NCBI GenBank assembly: GCA_964563125.1
Contig: CAZLVY010000060.1
Coordinates: forward strand, 1-11,217
Direction: 5' to 3'
Source of the DNA: UBA1368 sp964563125
Lineage (GTDB): Bacteria > Bacillota > Syntrophomonadia > Syntrophomonadales > Syntrophomonadaceae
DNA length: 11,217 nt
Part shown: piece by piece, positions 1 through 6,167 of the stretch
How the letters are laid out: each line of letters opens with the position of its first letter
How positions within the stretch are numbered: the first letter of the stretch is position 1
Position numbers and translations under genes: made by a program
Notes under the pieces: model-generated
Databases searched by the model: none
The model's input: the letters and a program-made list of their open reading frames with translations, nothing else
What the model was told of the DNA's origin: nothing

Positions 1-882
1 TTATTAGTTGATATAGGTATAACCAGCTTTTTACCCGCGTCCCATATTGGAGATGGATTTGTTAAAAATCTGGACGATTATATTGGCCGTGAAATGGAAT
101 TTAAAATAATCGAATTTAACCGTAATAAACGCAGAGGTTCTCAAGTAGTAGTTTCCAGAAAAGAACTGGCCAATGAAGAAAGATCTAAACAGAGAGAAGC
201 TTTCTGGTCAACTATAGAACCCGAACAAATCCGCAAGGGTATAGTAAAACGTATAATTGATTACGGAGCATTTCTAGACTTAGGTGGCTACGAAGGACTA
301 TTGCATATTTCTGAATTAGATTATAAAAGAATACCTCATCCTTCTGACATATTAACCGAGGGCGAAGAAATTGACGTATTTATTCTAGGTGTTGACCGGG
401 AAAAAGACCGGGTATCATTAAGCCGCAAAAGACTATTGAAAAGTCCCTGGGAAATAGTTCTGGATAAGTATCATGAAGGCGACATCATCGATGGTACAGT
501 TGTCAGGATTGCTGCATTTGGAGCTTTCGTTGAAATTGAACCAGGTGTTGACGGACTGGTACACATATCGCAGCTTGCTAACTACCGTGTAGATAAACCG
601 GAAAGCGTAGTATCAGTAAATCAAGTAGTTAAAGTTAAAATCTTAAGTATAGATAGTGAACAAAAAAGAATTAGTCTGTCTATTAAAGAAGCACAGGATG
701 ATGTTGATGCTCAAGCTGTTGAAGAATTCATGGAAAAACAAGAACAGTCTGTCGGATCAGAAGAACAAACTGAACCGGAAGTACCGGCAGAAATTAGTGA
801 AGTGGAAGATGTAACAGAACTTAATGAACCTGAGGAAATAGAAGAACCTGTCGAACCAACCGAACAGAATCAACCAGAATAA
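1..882 (+). CDS. rpsA: S1-domain RNA-binding protein, ribosomal protein S1 family (5' end outside the window)
   Basis: The frame is open from base 1 with no stop, so the true start lies upstream; the first in-frame ATG (94) falls inside a domain and is not the start. The visible 293 residues hold the end of one S1 (OB-fold) domain (codons 1-55, with FLPASHIG and VVVSRKEL), a second (about 76-145, DYGAFLDLGG, GLLHISEL, RVSLSRK) and a third (about 156-231, AFGAFVEIEPG, GLVHISQL, RISLSIKEA). A Glu/Pro-rich acidic tail of about 60 residues follows. S1-family proteins bind single-stranded mRNA, on the ribosome or as free RNA-binding proteins; Firmicutes versions (B. subtilis YpfD) are shorter than the six-domain E. 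coli S1. In many Clostridia this protein is fused to, or follows, the isoprenoid enzyme IspH; that part is not visible. The gene ends in tandem stops (TAATAA) and a strong terminator. The family is certain; a true ribosomal role is inferred. Confidence 0.9.
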   Translation, partial: LLVDIGITSFLPASHIGDGFVKNLDDYIGREMEFKIIEFNRNKRRGSQVVVSRKELANEERSKQREAFWSTIEPEQIRKGIVKRIIDYGAFLDLGGYEGLLHISELDYKRIPHPSDILTEGEEIDVFILGVDREKDRVSLSRKRLLKSPWEIVLDKYHEGDIIDGTVVRIAAFGAFVEIEPGVDGLVHISQLANYRVDKPESVVSVNQVVKVKILSIDSEQKRISLSIKEAQDDVDAQAVEEFMEKQEQSVGSEEQTEPEVPAEISEVEDVTELNEPEEIEEPVEPTEQNQPE

Positions 883-920
883 TAAAGATACCAGCGACAG
901 GAAGATATTTAGTAGTTAAG

Positions 921-946
921 AGGCTGCCGTTTGGCAGCCTTTTTTA
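921..946 (+). terminator. intrinsic terminator of the S1 gene
   Basis: A perfect 8-bp stem (AGGCTGCC 921-928, GGCAGCCT 933-940) with a 4-base loop GTTT runs straight into a T tract (940-945). It lies 39 bases after the S1 stop. It ends only about 22 bases before the mobA start, which leaves no room for a mobA promoter downstream of it. Confidence 0.92.
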
Positions 947-967
947 TTATTAAAAATGAGGTGTGAT

Positions 968-1555
968 ATGAAAGCCAGCGGAGTAATAAATGCAGGTGGC
1001 AAAAGTACAAGAATGAAGTTTAACAAAGCTTTTGCTGAAATTAATGGTACACCGATAATAAAAATTATAATTGATAAGTTTACTCCTTTATTTCCAGAAA
1101 TTATCATCATTAGTAATCAACCTGATTTATATAAGGACTTAGGTTATAAGGTTTATACTGATATTTATCCTGACAAAGGACCGGTAGGAGGAATACATAC
1201 AGCACTCAACTATGCAGCCTACGACCAGATATTTATACTGGGCTGTGATATGCCATTTATGGATATGCGTATTGCCGAGTTTATGTTGGGAAAACTAGCT
1301 GATAAAGATAGCGTAGTCCCCAAAATAAATGGTTATATGCAACCTATGTCAGCTGCTTATAGCAAAAAGTGTTTGCCGCGTTTAAAATATAATTTAGAAA
1401 ACGATCTCTTAAAACTGACGAAATTATTTGAAGAATTAAATTCTATAATTATTGAAGAAGAAGAGTTAAAATGTTTCGGCAATCTGGACGAACTTTTTTT
1501 AAATGTGAATGATCAGAGTGCTTTGCAAAGAGCAATATTAATCGCAGGGAGGTAA
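968..1555 (+). CDS. mobA: molybdenum cofactor guanylyltransferase (MobA family nucleotidyltransferase)
   Basis: MobA transfers GMP from GTP to molybdopterin to give the guanine-dinucleotide cofactor used by bacterial molybdo- and tungsto-enzymes; it is cytosolic. The 195-residue length is typical. The N-terminal nucleotide-binding loop is present (residues 6-21, NAGGKSTRM then FNKAF), followed by the GPVGGI segment (71-76), the metal-binding GCDMPF motif (92-97) and a C-terminal LNVND stretch like the usual 'NINTPEDL'. Start choice: ATG 968 has a GAGGTG ribosome binding site (958-963) 4 bases upstream; an in-frame ATG at 956 would sit in that site and has none of its own. The loop departs from the usual LAGGxSxRMGxDK: Asn replaces Leu, Lys replaces the Gly after RM, and Asn replaces Asp. 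The gene lies between a terminator and fni and is probably cotranscribed with fni. A related MobA-like cytidylyl- or guanylyltransferase is possible; no other cofactor gene is in the window. Confidence 0.82.
   Translation: MKASGVINAGGKSTRMKFNKAFAEINGTPIIKIIIDKFTPLFPEIIIISNQPDLYKDLGYKVYTDIYPDKGPVGGIHTALNYAAYDQIFILGCDMPFMDMRIAEFMLGKLADKDSVVPKINGYMQPMSAAYSKKCLPRLKYNLENDLLKLTKLFEELNSIIIEEEELKCFGNLDELFLNVNDQSALQRAILIAGR
1547..1552 (+). promoter_or_regulatory. ribosome binding site that decides the fni start
   Basis: GGGAGG overlaps the last codons of mobA and stands 7 bases before the ATT at 1560 and 34 bases before the first ATG at 1587. No comparable purine-rich site precedes 1587 (the bases there read AAAGATGAACAT). 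Spacing therefore supports initiation at or next to 1560. Confidence 0.75.
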
Positions 1556-1559
1556 AATC

Positions 1560-2606
1560 ATTAGAAAGCAGCGTAAAGATGAACATATGAGTATTGCTGT
1601 CAAAACTGTTGACGGACCTTCAACAAACGGTTTTGAAGATACTTTTTTGCTCAATAACTCGGTACCTGGATTAGATTTTGAAGAAATAGATTTAAGTCTG
1701 ACTTTTTTGAGCAAACGTATTTCTTATCCAATTATAATAAATGCTATTACCGGGGGAACTGATAGAGCCATTAATATAAATCGCTGTCTGGCAACCATGG
1801 CCGCAAAATATGATCTGCCAATGGCTGTGGGGTCCGGTAATGTAGCAATTTTGCAACCGGAGGCGAGAAGTTCTTTCGAAATAGTTCGACAGATAAACCC
1901 TGATGGCTTAATATTTGCCAATATTGGTGCTAACGAATCAGCCGATAAGGCTTTAAAAGTAATAGAAATAATTGCTGCTGACGCCTTACAATTACATTTT
2001 AATGTTCCTCAGGAACTTGCTATGCGGGAAGGTGACAGGCATTTCAAACATGTTCTGGCTAATGTTAAAAAAATAGTAGACCTAAGTCCGGTACCGGTTA
2101 TTGCCAAAGAAGTTGGCTTCGGGTTTTCCCGGGAAGCGGTGGAGAAATTATTTAATTGCGGGGTCAAAATTTTTGATAATGGTGGCAAAGGTGGAACCAA
2201 CTTTATAGTAATCGAGAAGCATAGAGAAGGAAACTTTAATAATGAATTTGATGATTGGGGTATACCTACTGCCTGGAGTTTAGCTGAGATTGTTGCTTTA
2301 AATTTACCGGTCACCTTAATCGCCTCAGGCGGGATCAGAACTGCAATTGATGCGGTTAAGGCAATAGCCATGGGAGCAGACCTGGCAGGCATTGCCGGAC
2401 CTCTATTAAAAAATATCCTTAATGAAGGGCCGGAATCTGCAGATAAGTACTTAAATGATTTCCTATTTAACCTAAAAGCTGCATTTTTGATGACAGGGGC
2501 TAAAAACATTGAGGAATTATCTTTAAAACCTCTCATAATCATGAATCAAACTGCAGAGTGGCTCAAAGCCAGGGGAATTAGTACGGAAACCTGGTCTGGA
2601 CGATAA
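1560..2606 (+). CDS. fni: type II isopentenyl-diphosphate delta-isomerase (FMN-dependent), probable ATT start
   Basis: Fni interconverts isopentenyl and dimethylallyl diphosphate with reduced FMN and Mg2+, balancing the two isoprenoid building blocks. From ATT 1560 the product is 348 residues, the usual family length. Family motifs in order: RKxxH at 5-9 (RKDEH), which in characterised enzymes contacts the substrate diphosphate; NAITGG (61-66); VGSGN; LQLHFNVPQE with the Gln-Glu pair at about 151-152 (Mg2+ and catalysis); KEVGFGFS (from 183); GGKGGTNF (about 208-215); WGIPTA (from 233); and the FMN phosphate-binding ASGGIRT (from 256). Start choice: the RKxxH motif is encoded upstream of the first ATG (1587), and the frame stays open back to a stop at 1539 with no ATG, GTG or TTG. 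The site GGGAGG at 1547-1552 fits ATT 1560, or less well ATC 1557. It follows mobA after 4 bases. Function is firm; the exact start codon is inferred. Confidence 0.93.
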   Translation: MRKQRKDEHMSIAVKTVDGPSTNGFEDTFLLNNSVPGLDFEEIDLSLTFLSKRISYPIIINAITGGTDRAININRCLATMAAKYDLPMAVGSGNVAILQPEARSSFEIVRQINPDGLIFANIGANESADKALKVIEIIAADALQLHFNVPQELAMREGDRHFKHVLANVKKIVDLSPVPVIAKEVGFGFSREAVEKLFNCGVKIFDNGGKGGTNFIVIEKHREGNFNNEFDDWGIPTAWSLAEIVALNLPVTLIASGGIRTAIDAVKAIAMGADLAGIAGPLLKNILNEGPESADKYLNDFLFNLKAAFLMTGAKNIEELSLKPLIIMNQTAEWLKARGISTETWSGR

Positions 2607-2630
2607 TAAAAATAAAAAATTATGAATAAG

Positions 2631-2770
2631 TAGGTGTCGATAAAGTCGACATCCTGACAGAGCGAGCAAAAAAGGCACCCAAGGGCACTACAATGTATCG
2701 CATGCGATACTAATAATGAAGCTATTAGCCTTTTTTGACGTTCTGAAGCTACCTGTATAGGTAGCTTTTA
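2631..2770 (+). ncRNA. candidate structured non-coding RNA or leader, family not recognised
   Basis: Helices here abut with almost no unpaired bases. Hairpin 1 pairs 2632-2640 with 2646-2655 (AGGTGTCGA with TCGACATCCT, one bulged T, loop TAAAG). A long-range stem pairs CAGAGCG (2658-2664) with CGTTCTG (2739-2745, one G-T), then after a 2x1 internal loop CAAAAAAGGC (2667-2676) with GCCTTTTTTG (2728-2737). Inside lie a perfect hairpin GTATCG-CATG-CGATAC (2695-2710) and, touching it, TAATA/TATTA (2711-2715 with 2723-2727). The next base after the long stem begins a 9-bp terminator hairpin (2746-2767). There is no plausible reading frame. A weak -10-like TATGAA (2621-2626) with TGGACG (2597-2602) could start an RNA at about 2632. 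It could be an sRNA, or a leader of the downstream operon. I recognise no riboswitch consensus. A short palindromic mobile repeat is an alternative. Confidence 0.5.
2746..2769 (+). terminator. probable intrinsic terminator upstream of the DUF1614-like gene
   Basis: A 9-bp perfect stem AAGCTACCT (2746-2754) and AGGTAGCTT (2759-2767) closes a 4-base loop GTAT and leads into TTTT, then ATCG and TTTT. The U tract is interrupted, so it may be a weak or conditional terminator. AAGCTA also occurs upstream at 2719-2724 and could pair with TAGCTT (2762-2767) instead, which would break this hairpin. Confidence 0.6.
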
Positions 2771-2777
2771 TCGTTTT

Positions 2778-2808
2778 ACATATTCTTTTTTTAGACTGGG
2801 TAAGATAT
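2778..2808 (+). promoter_or_regulatory. weak sporulation-type promoter candidate for the 2842-6611 operon
   Basis: ACATA (2778-2782), then 16 bases, then GGTAAGATAT (2799-2808) resembles a sigma-F promoter (GYWTA, then GGnrAnAnTw) with one mismatch in each element. The overlapping ACATATT (2778-2784) also resembles a sigma-E -35 (KMATATT), but the matching -10 is poor. The sigma factor cannot be decided from sequence. A good ribosome binding site (GGAAGGA, 2829-2835) precedes ATG 2842. Confidence 0.3.
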
Positions 2809-2841
2809 TTAAAAACAGAAAAAAGAAAGGAAGGAACCTAT

Positions 2842-3561
2842 ATGACAAATTTCCCCTTTGGTTTGATAGCTCTCATTGTAGTTTCAATACTTATATATTT
2901 CGGTGTTGCACATCGGGTCTTGGATCGTATGCGATTAACTGATAAAGGAGCTTTGGCAGTAATAGCGGCAATAATAATTGGCAGTTTTTTCGATGTGCCA
3001 TTAGGAACCAGGGTAACAGTTAATCTAGGAGCACTAGTAGTAATTGGGCTGGCTATTTATGTTTTTATAAAAGCCGGAACTTGGATGGAGAAAACTCGGG
3101 CACTTATTGCTGCTGCTGTAACAGCCATGGTTTTATTTCTGGCGGCAAGATTTCTGGGCGCTGAACCGGAAAATATATTTATTGACCCTATCTATATATA
3201 TCCACTGGTCGCAGGAGTAATTGGTTATCTGGCAGGTCGTTCGCGCAGAGGTGCATTTTTTGCTGCCATAATAGGAGTTTTATCCGTTGATATAGCCCAA
3301 TTTATATGGTTAAGTCAAACCGGACTAAGGGGAACAGTTGCAGTTGGTGGGGGAGGTGCCTTCGATTCATTGGTGGTTGCAGGAATATTAGCCGTTCTTT
3401 TAGCTGAAACAGTAGGCGAAGTACTGGAAAGAATCAGTGGCGGGCCACAAACGGAGAATCGGCCTGAAGAGCTGTTAGTTAATTTGCGTGAACCGGAACC
3501 TGCCCGCAAACCTATTGCAAATGATGATGAAGAGGGAGGTAACGAAAATGAAGAAAAATAG
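2842..3561 (+). CDS. multi-pass membrane protein, DUF1614-like
   Basis: A 239-residue integral membrane protein with about seven hydrophobic segments (roughly residues 4-23, 36-52, 60-77, 86-103, 116-131, 136-157 and 168-190) and a polar, acidic C-terminal tail (about 200-239) ending in a run of Glu and Asn. Segments such as GSFFDVPLG, VIGYLAGRSRRGAF and the glycine patch GGGGAFDSLVVAGILAVLLAE are what I remember of the DUF1614 family, found in archaea and spore-forming Clostridia; no biochemical function is known to me. ATG 2842 has a ribosome binding site 6 bases upstream. It heads the operon and its 3' end overlaps the SpoIIP-like gene by 14 bases, so the two are probably translationally coupled. 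A membrane role in sporulation is inferred only from this neighbourhood. The family assignment is from memory of motifs, not a search. Confidence 0.72.
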   Translation: MTNFPFGLIALIVVSILIYFGVAHRVLDRMRLTDKGALAVIAAIIIGSFFDVPLGTRVTVNLGALVVIGLAIYVFIKAGTWMEKTRALIAAAVTAMVLFLAARFLGAEPENIFIDPIYIYPLVAGVIGYLAGRSRRGAFFAAIIGVLSVDIAQFIWLSQTGLRGTVAVGGGGAFDSLVVAGILAVLLAETVGEVLERISGGPQTENRPEELLVNLREPEPARKPIANDDEEGGNENEEK

Positions 3562-4603
3562 AATTTGCTTAATCCTTACACTGACGATTATTTTTCTGGC
3601 TATAAACAGTGGCTTAATTTATGCAAATGAATTACCATCCGGTCAGTATTTCACCTTGATTAACGAAAACAATCAAACCATTCATCAAACCGGAATGGTG
3701 GTAAATATTGGAGACGAATATATTACTGCCGATAACTCCCGCTACAAAGTGAAGGCGATAAACGGTACAACAGCCAGTTGTGTATATCTTGGTGAAGAGA
3801 CGATGCCTGTTTTAGAATATAGTCCGCAGCGTAAAGCGTGGATTTTCGAATCTCAGGAAATACCCGCAGTCTCAGCCAATAAGCCAACTATTGCCGTATA
3901 TCATACACATAATGATGAATCCTATATACCTGGTGATGGAACAGAGAGCATTGACGGACGGGGTGGAATCCATGATATAGGCGAAACATTAGCCAAACAG
4001 CTAAAAGGGTTAGGATTTAATGTTGATTACAGTGACAATAATCATAATCCTCACGATATAAATGCTTACACGCGTTCTCGCAGAACAGCAACAACACTAT
4101 TAAAGAAAGACCCGGATGTAGTTTTGGATGTACACCGTGATGCTACACCAGCTGAACAATACGAAGCTAATGTTGAAGGTGAAGCAGTAACCAAGATTAA
4201 ATTAGTAATAGGTCGTCAAAATCCCAACATGAAAACCAATTTAGAATTTGCCAAAAAGATAAAAGCTCTTATGGATAAAAAGGAGCCCGGACTATCAAAT
4301 GGAATCTTTATGGGCAAATCTACCTTCAATCAGGACTTGCATCCACGCTCGGTTTTAATAGAAGTTGGAGCCCACACTAATAAAAAAGATGAAGCGCAAA
4401 AAGGTGTAGAATTATTTGCTACAACATTACCTGCAGCTTTAGGTGTAGCTAATGACAGTGGTGACAGTGGTGACGGTATTGCCAGAAAACCACAAACAGG
4501 TGACAACCAGGGAGCAGGAACCACAATAGCAATTATTTTAGCGGTAGTTGCAGCAGCTATAGGCGGGTTCTACTTCCTTAACAAAGGCAATGCGAACCAC
4601 TAA
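3548..4603 (+). CDS. spoIIP: SpoIIP-family peptidoglycan hydrolase with C-terminal membrane segment
   Basis: SpoIIP is the amidase/endopeptidase that, with SpoIID and SpoIIM, remodels septal peptidoglycan during forespore engulfment. The 351-residue product has a signal peptide or N-terminal anchor (1-26, KKNR then a hydrophobic run ending IYA), a variable region, then the catalytic domain: YHTHNDESY (118-126) with the metal-ligand type HTH..E, DVHRDA (195-199 region, H196), VIGRQNPNM, FNQDLHPRS and LIEVGAHTN (E272, H276). After a Gly/Asp/Ser linker come KPQTGD (314-319) and a hydrophobic segment (326-344), so the protein is probably anchored at its C-terminus as well. Start choice: ATG 3548 has GGGAGG (3534-3539) 8 bases upstream; an in-frame ATG at 3488 lacks a site and would extend the N-terminus ahead of the signal sequence. 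The end overlaps the next start (TAATG). It may be a paralogue of the main engulfment SpoIIP; the gpr gene that often accompanies spoIIP is not here. Confidence 0.85.
   Translation: MKKNRICLILTLTIIFLAINSGLIYANELPSGQYFTLINENNQTIHQTGMVVNIGDEYITADNSRYKVKAINGTTASCVYLGEETMPVLEYSPQRKAWIFESQEIPAVSANKPTIAVYHTHNDESYIPGDGTESIDGRGGIHDIGETLAKQLKGLGFNVDYSDNNHNPHDINAYTRSRRTATTLLKKDPDVVLDVHRDATPAEQYEANVEGEAVTKIKLVIGRQNPNMKTNLEFAKKIKALMDKKEPGLSNGIFMGKSTFNQDLHPRSVLIEVGAHTNKKDEAQKGVELFATTLPAALGVANDSGDSGDGIARKPQTGDNQGAGTTIAIILAVVAAAIGGFYFLNKGNANH
4454..4477 (+). repeat. 9-bp tandem microrepeat inside the SpoIIP-like gene
   Basis: GACAGTGGT occurs twice in direct tandem (4454-4462 and 4463-4471) followed by a partial copy GACGGT. 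It encodes DSGDSGDG in the linker between catalytic domain and tail, an in-frame unit that can expand or contract without frameshift. Confidence 0.8.
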
Positions 4604-5493
4604 TGCAGGAATATTTAATTGTATTGCTTGTAGGCACAACAGCTGGATTATTAAATAGAATACTTTTATTGAGAATCGATTATCGGCAATACCCCACTTA
4701 TCCGCATGGATATTTGGTCCATTTGTCGCTTGGTTTTATAGCTGCCAGTCTGGGGGCAGTTGCGGTAGTTGCAATTGCCAAACCAGACTTTGTAGCAGTT
4801 ACGTTCCTGGTACTTGCAGCTCAACAATTTAGAGAAATAAGAAATATGGAACGAGAGACATTGGGTAAATTGGAAGAGAATAAACTTATTTCCCGCGGCA
4901 CCGATTATATAGAAGGAATTGCCCGAGTATTTGAAGCCAGAAATTATCTGGTTATTTTTACCTCTTTAGTAACTGGAGCAGTAGTGCAAATTTATGGTTG
5001 GCCGTATGCAGTTATTGTTGCGGCAGTTTTAATAGTTGCTTCTAACAAACTGATGAGTGGCAAATTTATTGGACAAATAGCTGAAATACAAGAAGCCAAG
5101 CTTTCCTTTGAAGGAGCTATGCTTAAAGTCGAAGACGTATATATAATGAATGTCGGCTTACCTCAGACCAGGGAGAAAATTATTCAGGAAGGTATGGGAG
5201 TCTTAATTAAACCAAAAGATGATAACGCTCGTCTGACACTTCACTCACCAGGACAGCGGATGGCAATTATTCATGATGTTGTATCTATTTTAGGGTCCAA
5301 AGTAGATATAAATGAACCTGAATTAACACCATCAGCTCGTAAACAAATTGACAAAGGTTATTTAGCATTCTATCTAGTTGCTAATGAGCCAGATATCGAG
5401 TATTTAATTGAAGTAATAAAACGGGTGCCTGTAATTGAGTCATCACAGGGCTCCGCATTAAATAGTTTTTTTGGTAGAAAGGCAGCGGATTAA
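4603..5493 (+). CDS. YIEGIA-family sporulation-associated membrane protein
   Basis: The 296-residue product carries the family signature YIEGIA at residues 102-107 (in RGTDYIEGIARVFEARNYL). The N-terminal half is membrane-embedded (hydrophobic segments about 3-22, 38-58, 62-75, 115-131 and 134-148); the C-terminal half (about 150-296) is soluble and ends in a charged region. The family is restricted to endospore formers as far as I know; I recall B. subtilis YphB, encoded next to der, as its relative, and the location here between fni and der agrees. Biochemical function is not known to me. The start ATG overlaps the stop of the SpoIIP-like gene in TAATG and the stop overlaps the next start in the same way, so translation of the three genes is probably coupled. 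The ribosome binding site is weak (AAAGGC at 4584-4589), consistent with re-initiation. Confidence 0.85.
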   Translation: MQEYLIVLLVGTTAGLLNRILLLRIDYRQYPTYPHGYLVHLSLGFIAASLGAVAVVAIAKPDFVAVTFLVLAAQQFREIRNMERETLGKLEENKLISRGTDYIEGIARVFEARNYLVIFTSLVTGAVVQIYGWPYAVIVAAVLIVASNKLMSGKFIGQIAEIQEAKLSFEGAMLKVEDVYIMNVGLPQTREKIIQEGMGVLIKPKDDNARLTLHSPGQRMAIIHDVVSILGSKVDINEPELTPSARKQIDKGYLAFYLVANEPDIEYLIEVIKRVPVIESSQGSALNSFFGRKAAD

Positions 5494-5687
5494 TGGAAAT
5501 TAAAATAAGCGATTTTCTTTTGGCAATAATAACTACAGACCAAAAATTAATTAGTGGTGGAGGTTGCCCAGTATTCTTAGCCGTTGATGAAAAAGAGCAG
5601 CAGAAAATCAGCCTTTATCTAGCTAAAATTATGGGTGGTGTTGTGCATGATTTAGAAAACGGAGTTTTAATTGTATGTAAACATTAG
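5493..5687 (+). CDS. small partner protein of YIEGIA (capping complex subunit family)
   Basis: A 64-residue soluble-looking protein without signal peptide or membrane span. It starts in the TAATG overlap with the YIEGIA gene and has the pattern SDFLLAIIT, a GGGCPVF turn and IVCKH at the end. Small proteins of this size directly after YIEGIA genes are, from memory, annotated as the 'capping complex subunit for YIEGIA'; the name implies a complex but I know of no mechanism. The fixed gene order and 1-base overlap support joint, stoichiometric production. The assignment rests mainly on position, length and remembered family pattern. Confidence 0.75.
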   Translation: MEIKISDFLLAIITTDQKLISGGGCPVFLAVDEKEQQKISLYLAKIMGGVVHDLENGVLIVCKH

Positions 5688-5700
5688 ACTAGGAGGGTAT

Positions 5701-6162
5701 ATGATTGTTATTTATCATTGTTTTGGTGGTTCGCATTCATCTGTAACTGCTGCCGCGATTCATCTGGGATTATTAAGCAGCGAAAAACCTCCTACAGCGG
5801 ATGAGCTAATGGCTTTGCCTTATTTTGATAAAACCACCAATGATGACTTCGGTTCAATTCGCCTGATTGGGGTTGATGAGTATAATAATGGCGTTTATGT
5901 GCTGGGCAAAAAAAGCCAGTCGGATCGATTCAGTAATGTACTGCTGGGGATTGCAGAATTATTAGGCAAAAAGGAAGAGGTAGTAGCAGTAAATACGATG
6001 GGCAGAGTAAATTGGAGTATGAAATTAGGTGGTTATACCTCGCGAAGAATTGGCTTGGCCAGTCTCGGTCGTCCTTTAGTAGCTCAGGGGACCATAAAGG
6101 CTTTTTGGGATCTTGTCGATCTGGTTGAAATGACCCGTTTAAAAATATTAAACAAGGCGTAA
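5701..6162 (+). CDS. DUF3189 family protein, first copy
   Basis: A 153-residue cytosolic protein. The N-terminus MIVIYHCFGGSHSS continuing to AAAIHLG fits DUF3189, a family of unknown function in spore-forming Clostridia; conserved-looking residues are H6, C7, H12, S13, S14 and H21, then LPYFDK (39-44), IGVDE (56-60) and GVYVLGK (64-70). The C-terminal half is mixed alpha/beta with no recognisable catalytic motif. Start choice: ATG 5701 has AGGAGGG (5691-5697) just upstream; an in-frame ATG at 5671 lies inside the preceding gene and lacks a site. The His/Cys cluster could bind a metal or a nucleotide, but that is speculation. It lies 13 bases after the YIEGIA partner gene and 5 bases before a second, diverged copy. 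Confidence 0.8.
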   Translation: MIVIYHCFGGSHSSVTAAAIHLGLLSSEKPPTADELMALPYFDKTTNDDFGSIRLIGVDEYNNGVYVLGKKSQSDRFSNVLLGIAELLGKKEEVVAVNTMGRVNWSMKLGGYTSRRIGLASLGRPLVAQGTIKAFWDLVDLVEMTRLKILNKA

Positions 6163-6167
6163 AATTA

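Noticed and set aside
94..96. ATG 94 as the start of the S1 gene
   Set aside because: It is inside an S1 domain; the frame continues upstream to base 1 with conserved family sequence.
956..958. ATG 956 as the mobA start
   Set aside because: It lies in the ribosome binding site of ATG 968 and has no site of its own.
1587..1589. ATG 1587 as the fni start
   Set aside because: It drops the conserved RKxxH motif and has no purine-rich site at proper spacing.
2009..2542. 177-codon open frame on the minus strand opposite fni
   Set aside because: It mirrors the codon pattern of fni, has no ribosome binding site and no recognisable domain.
2658..2745. Long inverted repeat as a mobile element (MITE) or ordinary terminator
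   Set aside because: No target-site duplication is visible and the loop is too long (51 bases) for a terminator; the nested abutting hairpins fit a folded RNA better. A genome-wide copy count would settle it.
2607..2841. Known riboswitch classes (T-box, SAM, cobalamin, c-di-GMP, c-di-AMP, ZTP, fluoride, guanidine) or 6S/SRP RNA
   Set aside because: None of the conserved core sequences I know for these is present.
3488..3490. ATG 3488 as the SpoIIP start
   Set aside because: It would put 20 residues ahead of a clear signal peptide; ATG 3548 has GGGAGG at 8 bases.
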